From: Bacteroidales bacterium
GTDB lineage: Bacteria > Bacteroidota > Bacteroidia > Bacteroidales > B18-G4
Reading direction: 5' to 3'
Assembly (NCBI GenBank): GCA_018400295.1
Contig: JAGYMZ010000006.1
Coordinates: 1 to 64,000 of the forward strand
Length of the DNA stretch: 64,000 bases
Positions 35,628 to 45,056 of the stretch are shown one piece after another; the first letter of the stretch is position 1, and every line of letters begins with the position of its first letter. A program made the position numbers and the translations under genes. The notes under the pieces are model-generated. The model saw nothing but the letters and a program-made list of their open reading frames with translations, made no database searches and was not told where the DNA came from.

Positions 35628-35993
35628 ATGAAACCTACGATTGATGGTATAAGTTTTGGCGCGATCACGATCGCTGGTCGGGAGTATGCGCATGATGTGA
35701 TCATCTTGCCGGATGGCACAGTGGAGAAAAGGAACAAGAAACTATCCAGGATGATTTTCGGGGATTCACATAAAGTATCGGAAAAAGAGGCCGCACACAT
35801 CCATCGTGAGGGAGCAGAACTGATCATTATCGGTAACGGCCATTACGGTGAACTTGAGTTGTCCGGAGAGGCGAAAAAGTATTTCTCTGAAATGCGCTGT
35901 GATGTGGAAGTATTAAATTCCAGAAAAGCGGTTGCACGGTATAATCAAACAGAACATTCCGGTGTAATTGCAATGATCCATGTTACCTGCTGA
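35628..35993 (+). CDS. Mth938-like domain protein (DUF498/AAMDC family)
   Basis: 121 residues from the ATG at 35628. It matches the Mth938 fold: DVIILPDGTVEKRNKKLS, ELIIIGNGHYGELELSGEAK, VEVLNSRKAVARYNQ and a closing H-V-T-C. The family is found across all domains; its biochemical role is undefined, though some members are linked to NADH-dehydrogenase assembly (NDUFAF3). Ends 12 nt before the convergent response regulator gene. Confidence 0.8.
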   Translation: MKPTIDGISFGAITIAGREYAHDVIILPDGTVEKRNKKLSRMIFGDSHKVSEKEAAHIHREGAELIIIGNGHYGELELSGEAKKYFSEMRCDVEVLNSRKAVARYNQTEHSGVIAMIHVTC

Positions 35994-36005
35994 AACGCTC
36001 AGTGC

Positions 36006-36380
36006 TTACCGCAAAAATTCCCTGATCTTTTCCAGGATCACTTCTTTTTTGATGGGTTTTGGCAGGTAATCATCGCATCCGGCGTCAATGGCTTTTTCTT
36101 CATCACCGACCAGGGCATAGGCAGTTTGCGCTATGATGGGCAGATCCGGTTTAAATTTTCTGATCTTTTTGGTGGCTTCAAAACCGTTGGATACCGGCAT
36201 CTTTATGTCCATCAGGATCAGGTTGACATCATGGTCTTTTGCCATTTCAACGGCTTCAATGCCATTCCTGGCATGAAGGACCGTAGCGCCTTCGCGGGTA
36301 AGGACCTCCTCAAGGTACATGTAGTTGGTCTGTTCGTCTTCAGCGATTAATATCACTTTATTCTTGAGCACCGAATGCAT
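36006..36380 (-). CDS. Single-domain response regulator (receiver only)
   Basis: 124 residues with only a receiver domain: acidic D15, phosphoacceptor D58 in LILMDIKMP, T86 and K108 in LPKPIK. No output domain, so it should act by protein contact, as CheY- or Spo0F-like relay proteins do. No kinase gene adjoins it; its partner is elsewhere. Expression appears to start ~195 nt upstream from a good promoter with a palindrome just after the start site. Confidence 0.9.
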   Translation of the reverse strand: MHSVLKNKVILIAEDEQTNYMYLEEVLTREGATVLHARNGIEAVEMAKDHDVNLILMDIKMPVSNGFEATKKIRKFKPDLPIIAQTAYALVGDEEKAIDAGCDDYLPKPIKKEVILEKIREFLR

Positions 36381-36543
36381 GATATTATTTCATTTGGTTA
36401 TTAATTGGGTTCATCTTTTTATTGCCGGCCCGTAAGGAAGGGAATGCCTGAATTAAAAATTCTGCCGGGGATAAATCTCACAACAACATCACTGCCCTGC
36501 GATGCAAGGGTATATTGTTCGTTTAAACCATCAGACCCGTTCC

Positions 36544-36614
36544 TGCAATACCCAGGGTATTGCATAAATGTTGCCGGAACATCTCAAAGGTAACATAAAT
36601 AGTTGCCATGTCAA
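36544..36614 (-). promoter_or_regulatory. Promoter and operator-like palindrome of the response regulator gene
   Basis: On the minus strand TTG (36614-36612), 19-nt spacer, TACCTTTG (36592-36585) fit the consensus. Downstream of the expected start site, TGCAATACCC at 36544-36553 and its complement at 36555-36564 form a perfect 10-bp-arm palindrome around a single base. No T-tract follows, so it looks like an operator or an RNA hairpin in the leader, not a terminator. The rest of the 300-nt gap 36381-36680 holds nothing recognisable. Confidence 0.65.
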
Positions 36615-36680
36615 CATTTATTCTGTTTTTCCGGAAAATTGGGAGGGGTTTTATGGTTTCATCCCTGTTCTTATCCGCTG

Positions 36681-38051
36681 CTAAAGCCTCCGCCAGAGCT
36701 GCCGGAATCTCTTTCTCCGGATCTTGCAGGGATCGCTGTGAACATTGAATTGCAAAATGTCATTCTGCAGACGAAAAGCGTATTTCCCAGCCCGGTTTTT
36801 GCAGAGGCTGTCTTTTTCCCCGTCCAGATGAATGGTTACGGTTTGCCCGTCAATTTTCAGGGATCCATGCCACATGAGGGTTTCTTCAACGGAGGGAAGG
36901 TCGATGGTGAAATTCCCGGCCGCGCTGACCGAGAGCATGGCCCCGTCTGTTTCACTCACCCATGTTCCTTCCAGCCGGTGTGATTTGGTTTGTTTGTGAT
37001 GCGTGTGCAGGGTGAGGAATTGCAGGGTCCTGTCGCTGATCCCGTCCCATTCCTTTCCAATCCAGAACAAATGTCCGCATCCGTTGAATGCATACAATTC
37101 CGCTTCCGGAACCTTCTGCATTACATGTTCGGCATGTTCGTACGGGACCTGCCTGTCTTGTCTGCTGTGGCACAGGAGTATGGGAATATTAAGGTTTTCT
37201 ATGGACAAACGGAGATCATGAACCTGTGCCCTGTCGTTTTCCAATCCCTTCTTTCGCAGGCTCATGGGAGAGACGATATCAACCATGGTCCTGAGCTTTT
37301 TTGCGCCTGAGGGATTTTGCAGGACGGACCGGCGCATTTCGCTGCACTGATCCCGGTTGTAAAGCGTATGTGCCTTCAATAACCTTGTGAGCAAATTTTT
37401 TGGTTTATATCTGGAAGCCAGATGCATGATCCAGTTGGTGAAGTCTGAACCCCCCTTCTGATCATAAACCCCGGGCAGGGCACCGTGTTTTTCTGATGGT
37501 TCGGGATTGTATGGTTGTGTTATGGCATCCATTAAGATCAGGCCCCTGCAACGACCGGGATGATCCAGGCAAAATGCGATGCCTGCGGGACCGCCCAGGG
37601 AAGTGGCCAGTACAAATACCGGCTGATGTATTTCCAGGGCATCCAGCAAGGCCGCCATCATGCTTGCCTGGGCGTTTATGGTTTTACCTGAAGACAAAGG
37701 TGTTGAAAGGTATCCGGGTCTGGAAGGACAGATCAACCGGTATCCTTCCCGGGCGAGATCTTCGTAAAGCCGGATGGCATCCCAACCGAATCCGGCGCCA
37801 TGGGAGATCAATATGACCGGCCCTTTCCCCATCGATGCATATTGCACCTTGCCGGCAGAAGTTTCAATGATGTAGGCACTTTCCATGGCATTTCGTGTCG
37901 CCCTGGATTTCCAGCTGAAATAGCTGATCGCACCGCATGCCAACACGATGCCGGCCAGAATGAGTAGAATGATAAGAAATCTTTTCCGGGCAATGGATTT
38001 CCGGTTTTCCTTTTTGGACTTTTTTTGTTTTTTTCTTGCGTTACGGGCCAT
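36681..38051 (-). CDS. Membrane-anchored alpha/beta hydrolase with C-terminal beta domain
   Basis: 456 residues. A very basic N-terminus (ARKKQKKSKKENRK) precedes one membrane helix (residues ~24-46), so the hydrolase is probably periplasmic and anchored in the inner membrane. Hydrolase domain ~55-340: oxyanion region SHGAGFGWD, nucleophile S151 in A-T-S-L-G-G (the first Gly of G-x-S-x-G is Ala), acid in CHSRQDRQVP and His in NGCGHLFW. The last ~100 residues (LEGTWVSETDGAMLSVSAAG ...) resemble a small lipocalin-like beta domain. Substrate unknown. Confidence 0.78.
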   Translation of the reverse strand: MARNARKKQKKSKKENRKSIARKRFLIILLILAGIVLACGAISYFSWKSRATRNAMESAYIIETSAGKVQYASMGKGPVILISHGAGFGWDAIRLYEDLAREGYRLICPSRPGYLSTPLSSGKTINAQASMMAALLDALEIHQPVFVLATSLGGPAGIAFCLDHPGRCRGLILMDAITQPYNPEPSEKHGALPGVYDQKGGSDFTNWIMHLASRYKPKNLLTRLLKAHTLYNRDQCSEMRRSVLQNPSGAKKLRTMVDIVSPMSLRKKGLENDRAQVHDLRLSIENLNIPILLCHSRQDRQVPYEHAEHVMQKVPEAELYAFNGCGHLFWIGKEWDGISDRTLQFLTLHTHHKQTKSHRLEGTWVSETDGAMLSVSAAGNFTIDLPSVEETLMWHGSLKIDGQTVTIHLDGEKDSLCKNRAGKYAFRLQNDILQFNVHSDPCKIRRKRFRQLWRRL

Positions 38052-38231
38052 GGTTTATGGTATTGATCAAACAAAGATAAAAAGAAACCCCAGAGCATTG
38101 GTTTTTTTAATATCTGATCCGAACACCATGTCTGTACTGCGTTAATACCTTGAAGGATAGCTTTTTGACCATTGCTTGCCCGTTTTCAGCGTGCCCTGGA
38201 TAATCTTCCGGTTTGAAAAGGCCATTTTTCC

Positions 38232-38239
38232 TATCTTTG
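38232..38239 (+). promoter_or_regulatory. -7 box abutting the guaA start codon
   Basis: TATCTTTG ends 4 nt before the guaA ATG. A TTTG at 38212-38215 is only 16 nt upstream of it. If used, the mRNA would begin at or near the start codon, giving a leaderless guaA message. Confidence 0.45.
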
Positions 38240-38243
38240 TCCA

Positions 38244-39773
38244 ATGCAAGAAATGATATTGATCCTGGATTTTGGCTCTCAATATACCCAATTGATCGCC
38301 AGGCGTATACGAGAGCTTAATGTGTATTGTGAAATACATCCTTATGATAAGATCCCAACCTTGGATGATTCCATCAAAGGTGTGATACTTTCGGGAAGCC
38401 CGCATTCCGTGAGGGATCATGATGCGCCCGTGCCGGACCTGTCCGGGATCGGGGAAAGGTATCCCATGCTGGGTGTCTGCTATGGCGCCCAATACATTGC
38501 CCTGAAGCACGGAGGGGAAGTGGAACCTTCTGTTTCCCGTGAATATGGCCGGGCGAATTTGTCTTATATCATGGACAACGATGAACTCCTTACCGGCATG
38601 ACCCGGGGTTGCCAGGTGTGGATGTCTCACGGCGATACCATTGAAAAACTACCTGCCGGGTTTGAGGTGATCACCAGTACGGCCGATGTTCATGTTGCCG
38701 GGTTTAAGGTCGGGAATAAGCCGGTCTATGGCATTCAGTTCCACCCCGAAGTCTATCATTCCACGGAAGGGATGGTGCTGCTCCATAATTATGTTGTCAA
38801 TATATGTGGTTGCCAACAAACCTGGACTCCTTCATCTTTCATTGAGACCACCATTGGCGAATTGCGTGAAAGGATTGGCGGGGAAAGGGTCGTTCTGGGC
38901 CTTTCCGGGGGAGTGGATTCTTCCGTGTCTGCCCTCTTGCTTCACAAGGCCATCCATAAAAATCTGCATTGTATTTTTGTGGACAATGGGTTGTTGAGAA
39001 AATTCGAGTTCGAAACCGTGCTCGATTCCTATAAGCACCTCGGACTTAATGTTCGGGGCGTGGATGCCAAAGACCGTTTTTACGATGCGTTAAAAGGGAT
39101 CTCTGATCCTGAGGACAAAAGAAAAGCCATTGGCAGGACCTTTATTGAGGTTTTCGATGAGGCTGCCCATGAGATCCGTGACGTGACGTGGCTGGCGCAG
39201 GGCACCATATACCCGGATGTTATTGAGTCCGTGTCGGTGAAGGGCCCTTCCGCCACGATCAAATCGCATCATAATGTGGGAGGGTTGCCGGATCTTATGA
39301 ACCTTAAAATAATAGAACCCCTTCATTCGTTGTTCAAGGACGAAGTGAGGAAGATCGGCAGGGAGCTGGGAATGCCTCCCAATATATTGACACGCCATCC
39401 GTTTCCCGGCCCCGGTTTGGGGATCCGCATCCTGGGGGAAGTTACCCCGGAAAAGGTCCGTATCCTTCAGGAAGTCGATCACCTGTTCATTGAACGTTTG
39501 AAAGAACATAACCTGTATGATGAAGTTTGGCAGGCTTTGGCAGTGCTGCTCCCTGTTCAGTCGGTGGGGGTTATGGGCGATGAAAGGACCTATGAAAATG
39601 TGGTTGCGCTCAGGGCTGTCGGCTCCACGGATGGAATGACTGCAGATTGGTCGAGGCTGCCCCAGGAATTTCTGGCCGGGATATCAAACGAGATCATCAA
39701 TAAGATCCCCGGGGTGAACCGGGTAGTGTATGATATCAGCTCCAAGCCGCCCTCTACCATTGAATGGGAGTGA
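38244..39773 (+). CDS. guaA: GMP synthase (glutamine-hydrolysing)
   Basis: 509 residues, typical. Class I glutamine amidotransferase domain 1-190 with C79 in GVCYGAQ and the His/Glu of [11 protein letters not shown] pyrophosphatase domain with the PP-loop LSGGVDSS, then the GMP synthase dimerisation domain ([14 protein letters not shown] ... [10 protein letters not shown]). Converts XMP, ATP and glutamine to GMP. It is divergent from the hydrolase gene; the intervening 192 nt hold the -7 box noted above. Confidence 0.97.
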   Translation: MQEMILILDFGSQYTQLIARRIRELNVYCEIHPYDKIPTLDDSIKGVILSGSPHSVRDHDAPVPDLSGIGERYPMLGVCYGAQYIALKHGGEVEPSVSREYGRANLSYIMDNDELLTGMTRGCQVWMSHGDTIEKLPAGFEVITSTADVHVAGFKVGNKPVYGIQFHPEVYHSTEGMVLLHNYVVNICGCQQTWTPSSFIETTIGELRERIGGERVVLGLSGGVDSSVSALLLHKAIHKNLHCIFVDNGLLRKFEFETVLDSYKHLGLNVRGVDAKDRFYDALKGISDPEDKRKAIGRTFIEVFDEAAHEIRDVTWLAQGTIYPDVIESVSVKGPSATIKSHHNVGGLPDLMNLKIIEPLHSLFKDEVRKIGRELGMPPNILTRHPFPGPGLGIRILGEVTPEKVRILQEVDHLFIERLKEHNLYDEVWQALAVLLPVQSVGVMGDERTYENVVALRAVGSTDGMTADWSRLPQEFLAGISNEIINKIPGVNRVVYDISSKPPSTIEWE

Positions 39774-39889
39774 TCTCCGGCCAGGGCCGGGGGTGCTTCG
39801 TTGCTGTGGAGGACGCATGATGTCTGTTTGGATCAATGCAATCTCCGGATGACAGGACACGGCGCTTTCAAAATCAAAATCAATATCGG

Positions 39890-42250
39890 ATGAAGCTTAT
39901 CAGGGTACATTTTTTACTTCTTCTTTTGCTGGCGGGTTTATGGGCATCCGGTCAGGAGAAATACAGCGTCGAAAAGTCGACACTTGTCAAATCCATCGAT
40001 GGCCGCGAATATTATATTCACGAAGTACGGGAAGGCAATACCCTGTACTCCATTTCAAAAGTTTACGACCTTCCCGTAGAAGAGATATACTTTGAAAATC
40101 CGGAGACACGTGAAGGGTTGAAGGTTGGGCAAACCCTGAGGCTTCCCGTGGTCAGCCGCGATGAGGATGTACTCCGGGAGGTCAATGAAAAGGATTTTGA
40201 TTTTATATTCCACGTGGTAAAAAAAGGGGAGACCCTGTATGGTATTTCACAGATCTACGATGTGAATATGGATGATCTGAAAGAACTGAACCCGGAAGCA
40301 TCCCGGGGACTAAAAACCGGGCAGTATCTTAAGGTCCCGGTAAGGTATAAATCGCCGGATTTTCTTGGACGGCCGGATAAATTTCTGGCGCATGAAGTTA
40401 AAGCCGGTGAAACCCTGTATTCCATATCAAAACAATATGGGGTGGATACGGAAGAACTCCGGGAGGTCAATCCCGGGCTTACCCCGGATATTGATGTTGG
40501 CCGGATCATTTATATACCCTATGAAGAAGAGGCAGAGGCCCGGGAAGAGGATACCGTTCAATACCGGAAACACACGGTGGAAAGAGAAGAGACCTTATAC
40601 GGCATCGCATTGCAGTATAAGGTGAGCATCGATAGCATCCGGAAAGTAAACCCGGGACTGGTGGAGGATATTTATGCAGGGCAGGTGCTGAATATTCCGG
40701 ATCCTGTGCAGGGGAAGGAGTATATCATTCATACTGTTCAAAAAAGGACCAGGCTTCGTAAGATCGCCGGTCTTTACGATATGAGATTCCGGGAACTGAA
40801 AGGGATCAACCCCTTTGCCGACCGGAAAGTCAGCAGGGGGGAAGTGTTGAAGATCCCGGTCGAACCCTTGCCTGTTGATGATACGGAAAAACCAGCCCGG
40901 GAAGATGAGCCCGGTATACGGGAGATCCCTGATAAGCTCGGCCGGTTGGTAACCCTCGATAGCATACGTTGCCACGGCGATTATCTGCATACCGGTAAAA
41001 TATTTAAGGTGGCCATGATGCTCCCCCTTTACCTGGAAGAAGTTGACAGCATGAAGGTTGACAAACCGGAAGATTTCAAAGTCCGTGGATCCCATAAGCC
41101 CTTCCGGTTCGTTCAGTTCTATGAGGGATTCCTTATTGCCATGGATTCCCTGCAGAAAAAAGGCCTGAATGTTGAACTGCATGTGTATGATGTGGATGAG
41201 ACCATATCCAAAACCATACAGGTCCTTCAGCGTGAGGAGCTTCAGGATATGGACCTGATCGTGGGACCGCTGTTTAAGAGAAATTTTAAGCTGGTTTCGA
41301 ATTTCGCCAAGATCTTTCATATTAAGATCGTCAATCCCCTTACGCAGAGGGAAGAAGTGCTGGACCATGATTTCGTTTTCAAGGTCACACCATCCCGTCA
41401 GGCACAATTGAAACCAGTGGAGAACATCATTAAGAAAAATCACCGGGATGCCCGCATTATCCTGGTGAGAAACAATAAATACAGCCAGCCGGAATTGCTA
41501 AGCCAGCTCAGGACAAACCTGGAGTTGGATCTGAACGATAAAGTGAACATAGCAAATTCGCTACTGGATGAGATCATTTATGATTATTCCATGGCGGATA
41601 CTACGTTGCCGGAGGGAGAACTGCTCGAAAGCATTGATGTGGAAAACATTTTGATCTACCGGGAGTTTTTGCAAAACGACCTGGGAGACAGTACCACTTT
41701 TGTCAACCGTATTGAGGAGGTTGTATTCAGCGAAGAAGGTATTGAAGGGATCGCCCGCAAGGCATCCATCGTCCGGCCGAATGTTATCGTGGCGTATTCC
41801 GAGAACAAGGTGTTTGCCCTGGAACTGCTGACGAATCTGAATGAATACAAAGATACATTCAACCTGACGCTGATCGGATTGCCGGAATGGGCGAGGTATC
41901 CGGATATGGAAATTGAGCATTTGCTGAACCTTAATGTACACCTGTTTTCAGATTCTTTTATTGATTACCGTGACCCCGGAGTGAAAAATTTCATCTGCCG
42001 TTTCAGAAAGAAATACAGGACGGAGCCTGGCGAATACGCTTACGATGGGTTTGATATCGGCTATTATTTCCTGAATGCCCTGCTGACCTACGGAAGAAAT
42101 TTTGAAAATTGCATACCCTATTACCAAAAAGATATGATGCAGAATACATATATATATAAGCATATTCCTTCTTCCGGTTTTGAAAATCAGCACTGGAATA
42201 TATACACCTATATTGATTACAAGCCCGTGATCCTGAATGAGGCATGGTAA
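39890..42250 (+). CDS. Exported protein with five LysM repeats and a periplasmic-binding-like domain
   Basis: 786 residues from the ATG at 39890, which gives a signal peptide (ending ASGQ). LysM repeats at about 42-87, 107-151, 167-211, 227-270 and a degenerate fifth at 280-324. The C-terminal ~415 residues (KVAMMLPLYLEEVDS ... IIKKNHRDARIILVRNNK) have the type 1 periplasmic-binding fold of amino-acid-receptor type. This architecture is common in Bacteroidota and probably holds a ligand-sensing domain to peptidoglycan. Its gene overlaps or nearly touches the next one. Confidence 0.85.
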   Translation: MKLIRVHFLLLLLLAGLWASGQEKYSVEKSTLVKSIDGREYYIHEVREGNTLYSISKVYDLPVEEIYFENPETREGLKVGQTLRLPVVSRDEDVLREVNEKDFDFIFHVVKKGETLYGISQIYDVNMDDLKELNPEASRGLKTGQYLKVPVRYKSPDFLGRPDKFLAHEVKAGETLYSISKQYGVDTEELREVNPGLTPDIDVGRIIYIPYEEEAEAREEDTVQYRKHTVEREETLYGIALQYKVSIDSIRKVNPGLVEDIYAGQVLNIPDPVQGKEYIIHTVQKRTRLRKIAGLYDMRFRELKGINPFADRKVSRGEVLKIPVEPLPVDDTEKPAREDEPGIREIPDKLGRLVTLDSIRCHGDYLHTGKIFKVAMMLPLYLEEVDSMKVDKPEDFKVRGSHKPFRFVQFYEGFLIAMDSLQKKGLNVELHVYDVDETISKTIQVLQREELQDMDLIVGPLFKRNFKLVSNFAKIFHIKIVNPLTQREEVLDHDFVFKVTPSRQAQLKPVENIIKKNHRDARIILVRNNKYSQPELLSQLRTNLELDLNDKVNIANSLLDEIIYDYSMADTTLPEGELLESIDVENILIYREFLQNDLGDSTTFVNRIEEVVFSEEGIEGIARKASIVRPNVIVAYSENKVFALELLTNLNEYKDTFNLTLIGLPEWARYPDMEIEHLLNLNVHLFSDSFIDYRDPGVKNFICRFRKKYRTEPGEYAYDGFDIGYYFLNALLTYGRNFENCIPYYQKDMMQNTYIYKHIPSSGFENQHWNIYTYIDYKPVILNEAW

Positions 42251-42264
42251 TAAAACACAACGAT

Positions 42265-42912
42265 ATGATGCATAAGAAAATATATTTGCTTTCATTGCTC
42301 TTGCTGGCTTTTTTGGTCGCATGCACCCGGACGGAAACCGAATATTTCGAGAACGGGAATAAAAAATCAGAGATTTCATACAAAGGCGACCGTATCCATG
42401 GCAACGCCATCTGGTATCACCCCAATGGTGAAAAAAAATATGAAGCAACATATGAAAATGGCAGGCTCCAGGGGAAAGCGATCCGGTATTATATTACCGG
42501 ATGGAAACATACCGAAGAAACCTATACGGACGATATGCTCAACGGGGTTGCCCGGGAATGGAGCCCCCAGGGCAGGCTGATCGAAAAGAAGACATACCGG
42601 AACGATACCTTGCATGGTGCCTACCGGCGCTGGTTTGATAACCGGCAGATGCAGATCAAAGGCCGTTACGAGCATGGATTGTATGAGGGTAAGTGGCTTT
42701 ACTGGGATACCTATGGCAATATTGTGGGCGAGGGCACTTATTCCGGTGGCAAAGGGATCCAGAAGGGCTGGAGTGCGGAAGGATACCTGCTCCGGAAAGT
42801 TTCCTATGACCGGAATGAAAAGCATGGCAGGGAATATGTCTATAATGACCGGGGTAACGTGATCAGGATCAATGTTTATGATCACGGAGCGCTTGTTGAA
42901 GTACTTGAATGA
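42265..42912 (+). CDS. YwqK-family (MORN-like repeat) lipoprotein
   Basis: 215 residues from the ATG at 42265; an ATG at 42244 overlaps the previous stop codon and would allow translational coupling. Lipobox F-L-V-A-C gives lipidation at about residue 19. At least six repeats of the type NG-K/E-K-Y-E-x-T-Y-x-(N/D)-G/D-x-L-x-G-x-A/W run through the protein. Although this family is often labelled as an antitoxin, no toxin is nearby and the signal shows an envelope lipoprotein. Function unknown. Confidence 0.8.
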   Translation: MMHKKIYLLSLLLLAFLVACTRTETEYFENGNKKSEISYKGDRIHGNAIWYHPNGEKKYEATYENGRLQGKAIRYYITGWKHTEETYTDDMLNGVAREWSPQGRLIEKKTYRNDTLHGAYRRWFDNRQMQIKGRYEHGLYEGKWLYWDTYGNIVGEGTYSGGKGIQKGWSAEGYLLRKVSYDRNEKHGREYVYNDRGNVIRINVYDHGALVEVLE

Positions 42913-42960
42913 ATCGCGGCATCTGGGGGATGCATGGAAATGAAAAAATATTGAAAATAG

Positions 42961-42993
42961 TTTGGTGTATTCAAATGAATACCTATATCTTTG
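42961..42993 (+). promoter_or_regulatory. Bacteroidota-type promoter of gdhA
   Basis: TTTG at 42961-42964, 21-nt spacer and TATCTTTG at 42986-42993, an excellent match. The leader is ~60 nt and A/T-rich with repeated TTTTTAACA units (43005-43030). Confidence 0.8.
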
Positions 42994-43054
42994 CACTGTT
43001 AACTTTTTAACACTGTTATTTTTTTAACATTTTTTGATTATAAAACGTTGCGCT

Positions 43055-44392
43055 ATGAATCTTGAAAAAATTATGAATGACCTGGAGAAGAAGCATCCTG
43101 GTGAGAGCGAATATCTTCAGGCTGTGAGAGAAGTGCTGGAATCTCTTGAAGAAGTAGTCAATGAAAATCCACAGTTTGAATCTGCGGGGATTCTTGACAG
43201 GATCATTGAACCGGACAGGATCTTCACATTCAAAGTGCCGTGGGTGGATGACGAAGGTGGCGTACATGTGAACATCGGGTACCGTGTGCAATATAACAAC
43301 GCGATCGGCCCATACAAAGGCGGGTTACGCTTCCATCCCAGCGTCAATTTGAGCATCCTGAAATTCCTGGGATTTGAACAGGTATTTAAGAACAGTCTGA
43401 CCACACTCCCCATGGGTGGTGCAAAAGGAGGTTCGGATTTCGATCCCAAAGGGAAATCGGACGGTGAAATTATGCGTTTCTGCCAGTCTTTCATGATGGA
43501 ACTCTGGAATGTCATAGGCCCGCAAACAGATGTTCCGGCGGGGGATATCGGCGTCGGTGGCCGGGAGATCGGATATCTTTACGGTACCTATAAAAAACTG
43601 GCCCGCGAAAATACCGGAGTCCTAACAGGCAAAGGGGTAAACTGGGGTGGCAGCCTTATCCGCCCGGAGGCGACAGGATTTGGTGCCGTGTATTTTGCCA
43701 AGGAAATGCTTGCAAATCAGGACGAGGATATTAAAGGCAAGGTATTTGCCATATCCGGGTTCGGCAACGTTGCCTGGGGTGCTGTAAGAAAGATCAATCA
43801 GCTGGGTGGTAAAGTGATCACACTTTCCGGCCCGGATGGTTATGTGCATGACCCTGAAGGTATTTCCGGTGAAAAGATCGAATATATGCTGGAGCTGAGG
43901 GCTTCCAATCAGGATATTGTCAAGCCCTTTTCCTATGAATTTCCCAGTGCTCAGTTCCATCAGGGCAAACGGCCGTGGGAAGTGCCCTGTGACGTGGCAA
44001 TGCCCTGTGCAACGCAAAATGAGCTGAACCGGGAAGATGCCGAATTACTGGTGAAAAACGGCTGCAAGTGTGTGGCTGAAGGTGCCAATATGCCGAGCAC
44101 ACCGGAGGCCGTGGAAATCTTTCTGGAAAACAAGATTTTATTCGGACCTGGTAAAGCAGTGAACGCCGGAGGTGTTGCAACCTCAGGACTCGAAATGTCT
44201 CAGAATTCTATGAAGCTAAACTGGCCTGAAGAGGAAGTTGATAACAGGCTGCATCACATTATGCAAAGCATACACGAACAATGCTTAAAACACGGAAAAG
44301 AAGAAGATGGTTACATTAACTACGTGAAAGGTGCTAATATTGCCGGATTCCTGAAGGTTGCAAATGCCATGCTGGATCACGGTGTGATCTGA
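43055..44392 (+). CDS. gdhA: NADP-type glutamate dehydrogenase
   Basis: 445 residues from the ATG at 43055. Conserved blocks: GPYKGGLRFHPSVN, LPMGGAKGGSDFDPKGKSD with the catalytic Lys, PAGDIGVGGREIG, and the nucleotide-binding GFGNVAWGA. Length and the RIFTFKVPWVDDEG start fit the hexameric small-subunit class that mainly assimilates ammonium with NADPH. Coenzyme preference is inferred. A strong promoter lies upstream and a terminator downstream, so it is monocistronic. Confidence 0.95.
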   Translation: MNLEKIMNDLEKKHPGESEYLQAVREVLESLEEVVNENPQFESAGILDRIIEPDRIFTFKVPWVDDEGGVHVNIGYRVQYNNAIGPYKGGLRFHPSVNLSILKFLGFEQVFKNSLTTLPMGGAKGGSDFDPKGKSDGEIMRFCQSFMMELWNVIGPQTDVPAGDIGVGGREIGYLYGTYKKLARENTGVLTGKGVNWGGSLIRPEATGFGAVYFAKEMLANQDEDIKGKVFAISGFGNVAWGAVRKINQLGGKVITLSGPDGYVHDPEGISGEKIEYMLELRASNQDIVKPFSYEFPSAQFHQGKRPWEVPCDVAMPCATQNELNREDAELLVKNGCKCVAEGANMPSTPEAVEIFLENKILFGPGKAVNAGGVATSGLEMSQNSMKLNWPEEEVDNRLHHIMQSIHEQCLKHGKEEDGYINYVKGANIAGFLKVANAMLDHGVI

Positions 44393-44418
44393 TACACGAT
44401 GCATGCTGCTTTATTTAT

Positions 44419-44449
44419 AGCTCCCTTCGTTTTGAGGGGGGCTTTTTTT
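44419..44449 (+). terminator. Rho-independent terminator of gdhA
   Basis: A G/C-rich stem, AGCTCCCTTC (44419-44428) against GAGGGGGGCT (44434-44443) with wobble pairs, then a T-run to 44449. It touches the stop codon of the convergent SGNH gene. Confidence 0.8.
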
Positions 44450-44978
44450 ATAAATAATCCCTGATGAGGGAAGCCCAGTGGCTGTATCCTTTTTCAGTCA
44501 GGTGTCCGCCGTCGTAAGTATATTCCTTTCTTAACTGTTTTCCATCAAGAAAAGATACAAACAGATCAACATAGGTATGCTTATAATGGCGGCACATTTT
44601 TTTTAACGAACGGTTCAGCTTTCGTATCTTTTTGTTGATCCCCGAGCCCATGATCATGTCTTCGTTTACCGGGAGGATGCTTTGCACGACCAGGGTTGTG
44701 CCGGGAGAACGGTCACGGATGGTCACGAGAATATCTTCGTGGTTCAATGTGATCTCTTTTGGTTTCATGCCCTGGAACAGGTCGTTCAAACCGATCATAA
44801 GCAGGATTTTGGCCGGATGTCCGGATGTCACATCCCTTAAACGGTAAAGGACCCCATGGGTTGTATCTCCGGCAACCCCCTCGTTGATGAGATCCCGGTC
44901 GGGGAAATGCTTGTCCAGGTCGAACCATTCCGTGAGGCTGTCCCCGAGAAATACGATGCTTGACGTATCGATCTTCAT
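44448..44978 (-). CDS. SGNH/GDSL hydrolase
   Basis: 176 residues. Block I VFLGDSLTEW (nucleophile Ser), block II Gly in VAGDTTHG, block III G-L-N-D and block V Asp/His in DGGHLTEKGY are all present, so it should be an active esterase or acylhydrolase. No signal peptide. It lies downstream of amrS on the same strand with a 78-nt gap that includes a short palindrome. Confidence 0.9.
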   Translation of the reverse strand: MKIDTSSIVFLGDSLTEWFDLDKHFPDRDLINEGVAGDTTHGVLYRLRDVTSGHPAKILLMIGLNDLFQGMKPKEITLNHEDILVTIRDRSPGTTLVVQSILPVNEDMIMGSGINKKIRKLNRSLKKMCRHYKHTYVDLFVSFLDGKQLRKEYTYDGGHLTEKGYSHWASLIRDYL

Positions 44979-45007
44979 GTGCTCATGTGTATTTTTTCAT
45001 TCCCCTG

Positions 45008-45023
45008 CTGCTTCCGGAAGCAG
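45008..45023. repeat. 16-nt perfect palindrome between amrS and the SGNH gene
   Basis: CTGCTTCCGGAAGCAG. No T-tract follows on either strand, so it is not a canonical terminator; it may act as a processing or stability hairpin. Confidence 0.45.
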
Positions 45024-45056
45024 GGAGCGGCAAGGTATGTGATGCAATGCTCCGGG

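Noticed and set aside
35435-35827. Extended N-terminus for the crotonase gene
   Set aside because: The extra 131 codons cross the promoter of the divergent Mth938-like gene and have no crotonase similarity.
40595-41443. 282-codon minus-strand frame
   Set aside because: Opposite the periplasmic-binding-like half of the LysM protein; no domain and no signal.
42265-42912. YwqK label as antitoxin of a toxin-antitoxin pair
   Set aside because: It has a lipobox and MORN-type repeats, and no toxin-like gene is nearby.
45008-45023. Palindrome CTGCTTCCGGAAGCAG as a terminator
   Set aside because: No T-tract follows it on either strand, so it was listed only as a short repeat.
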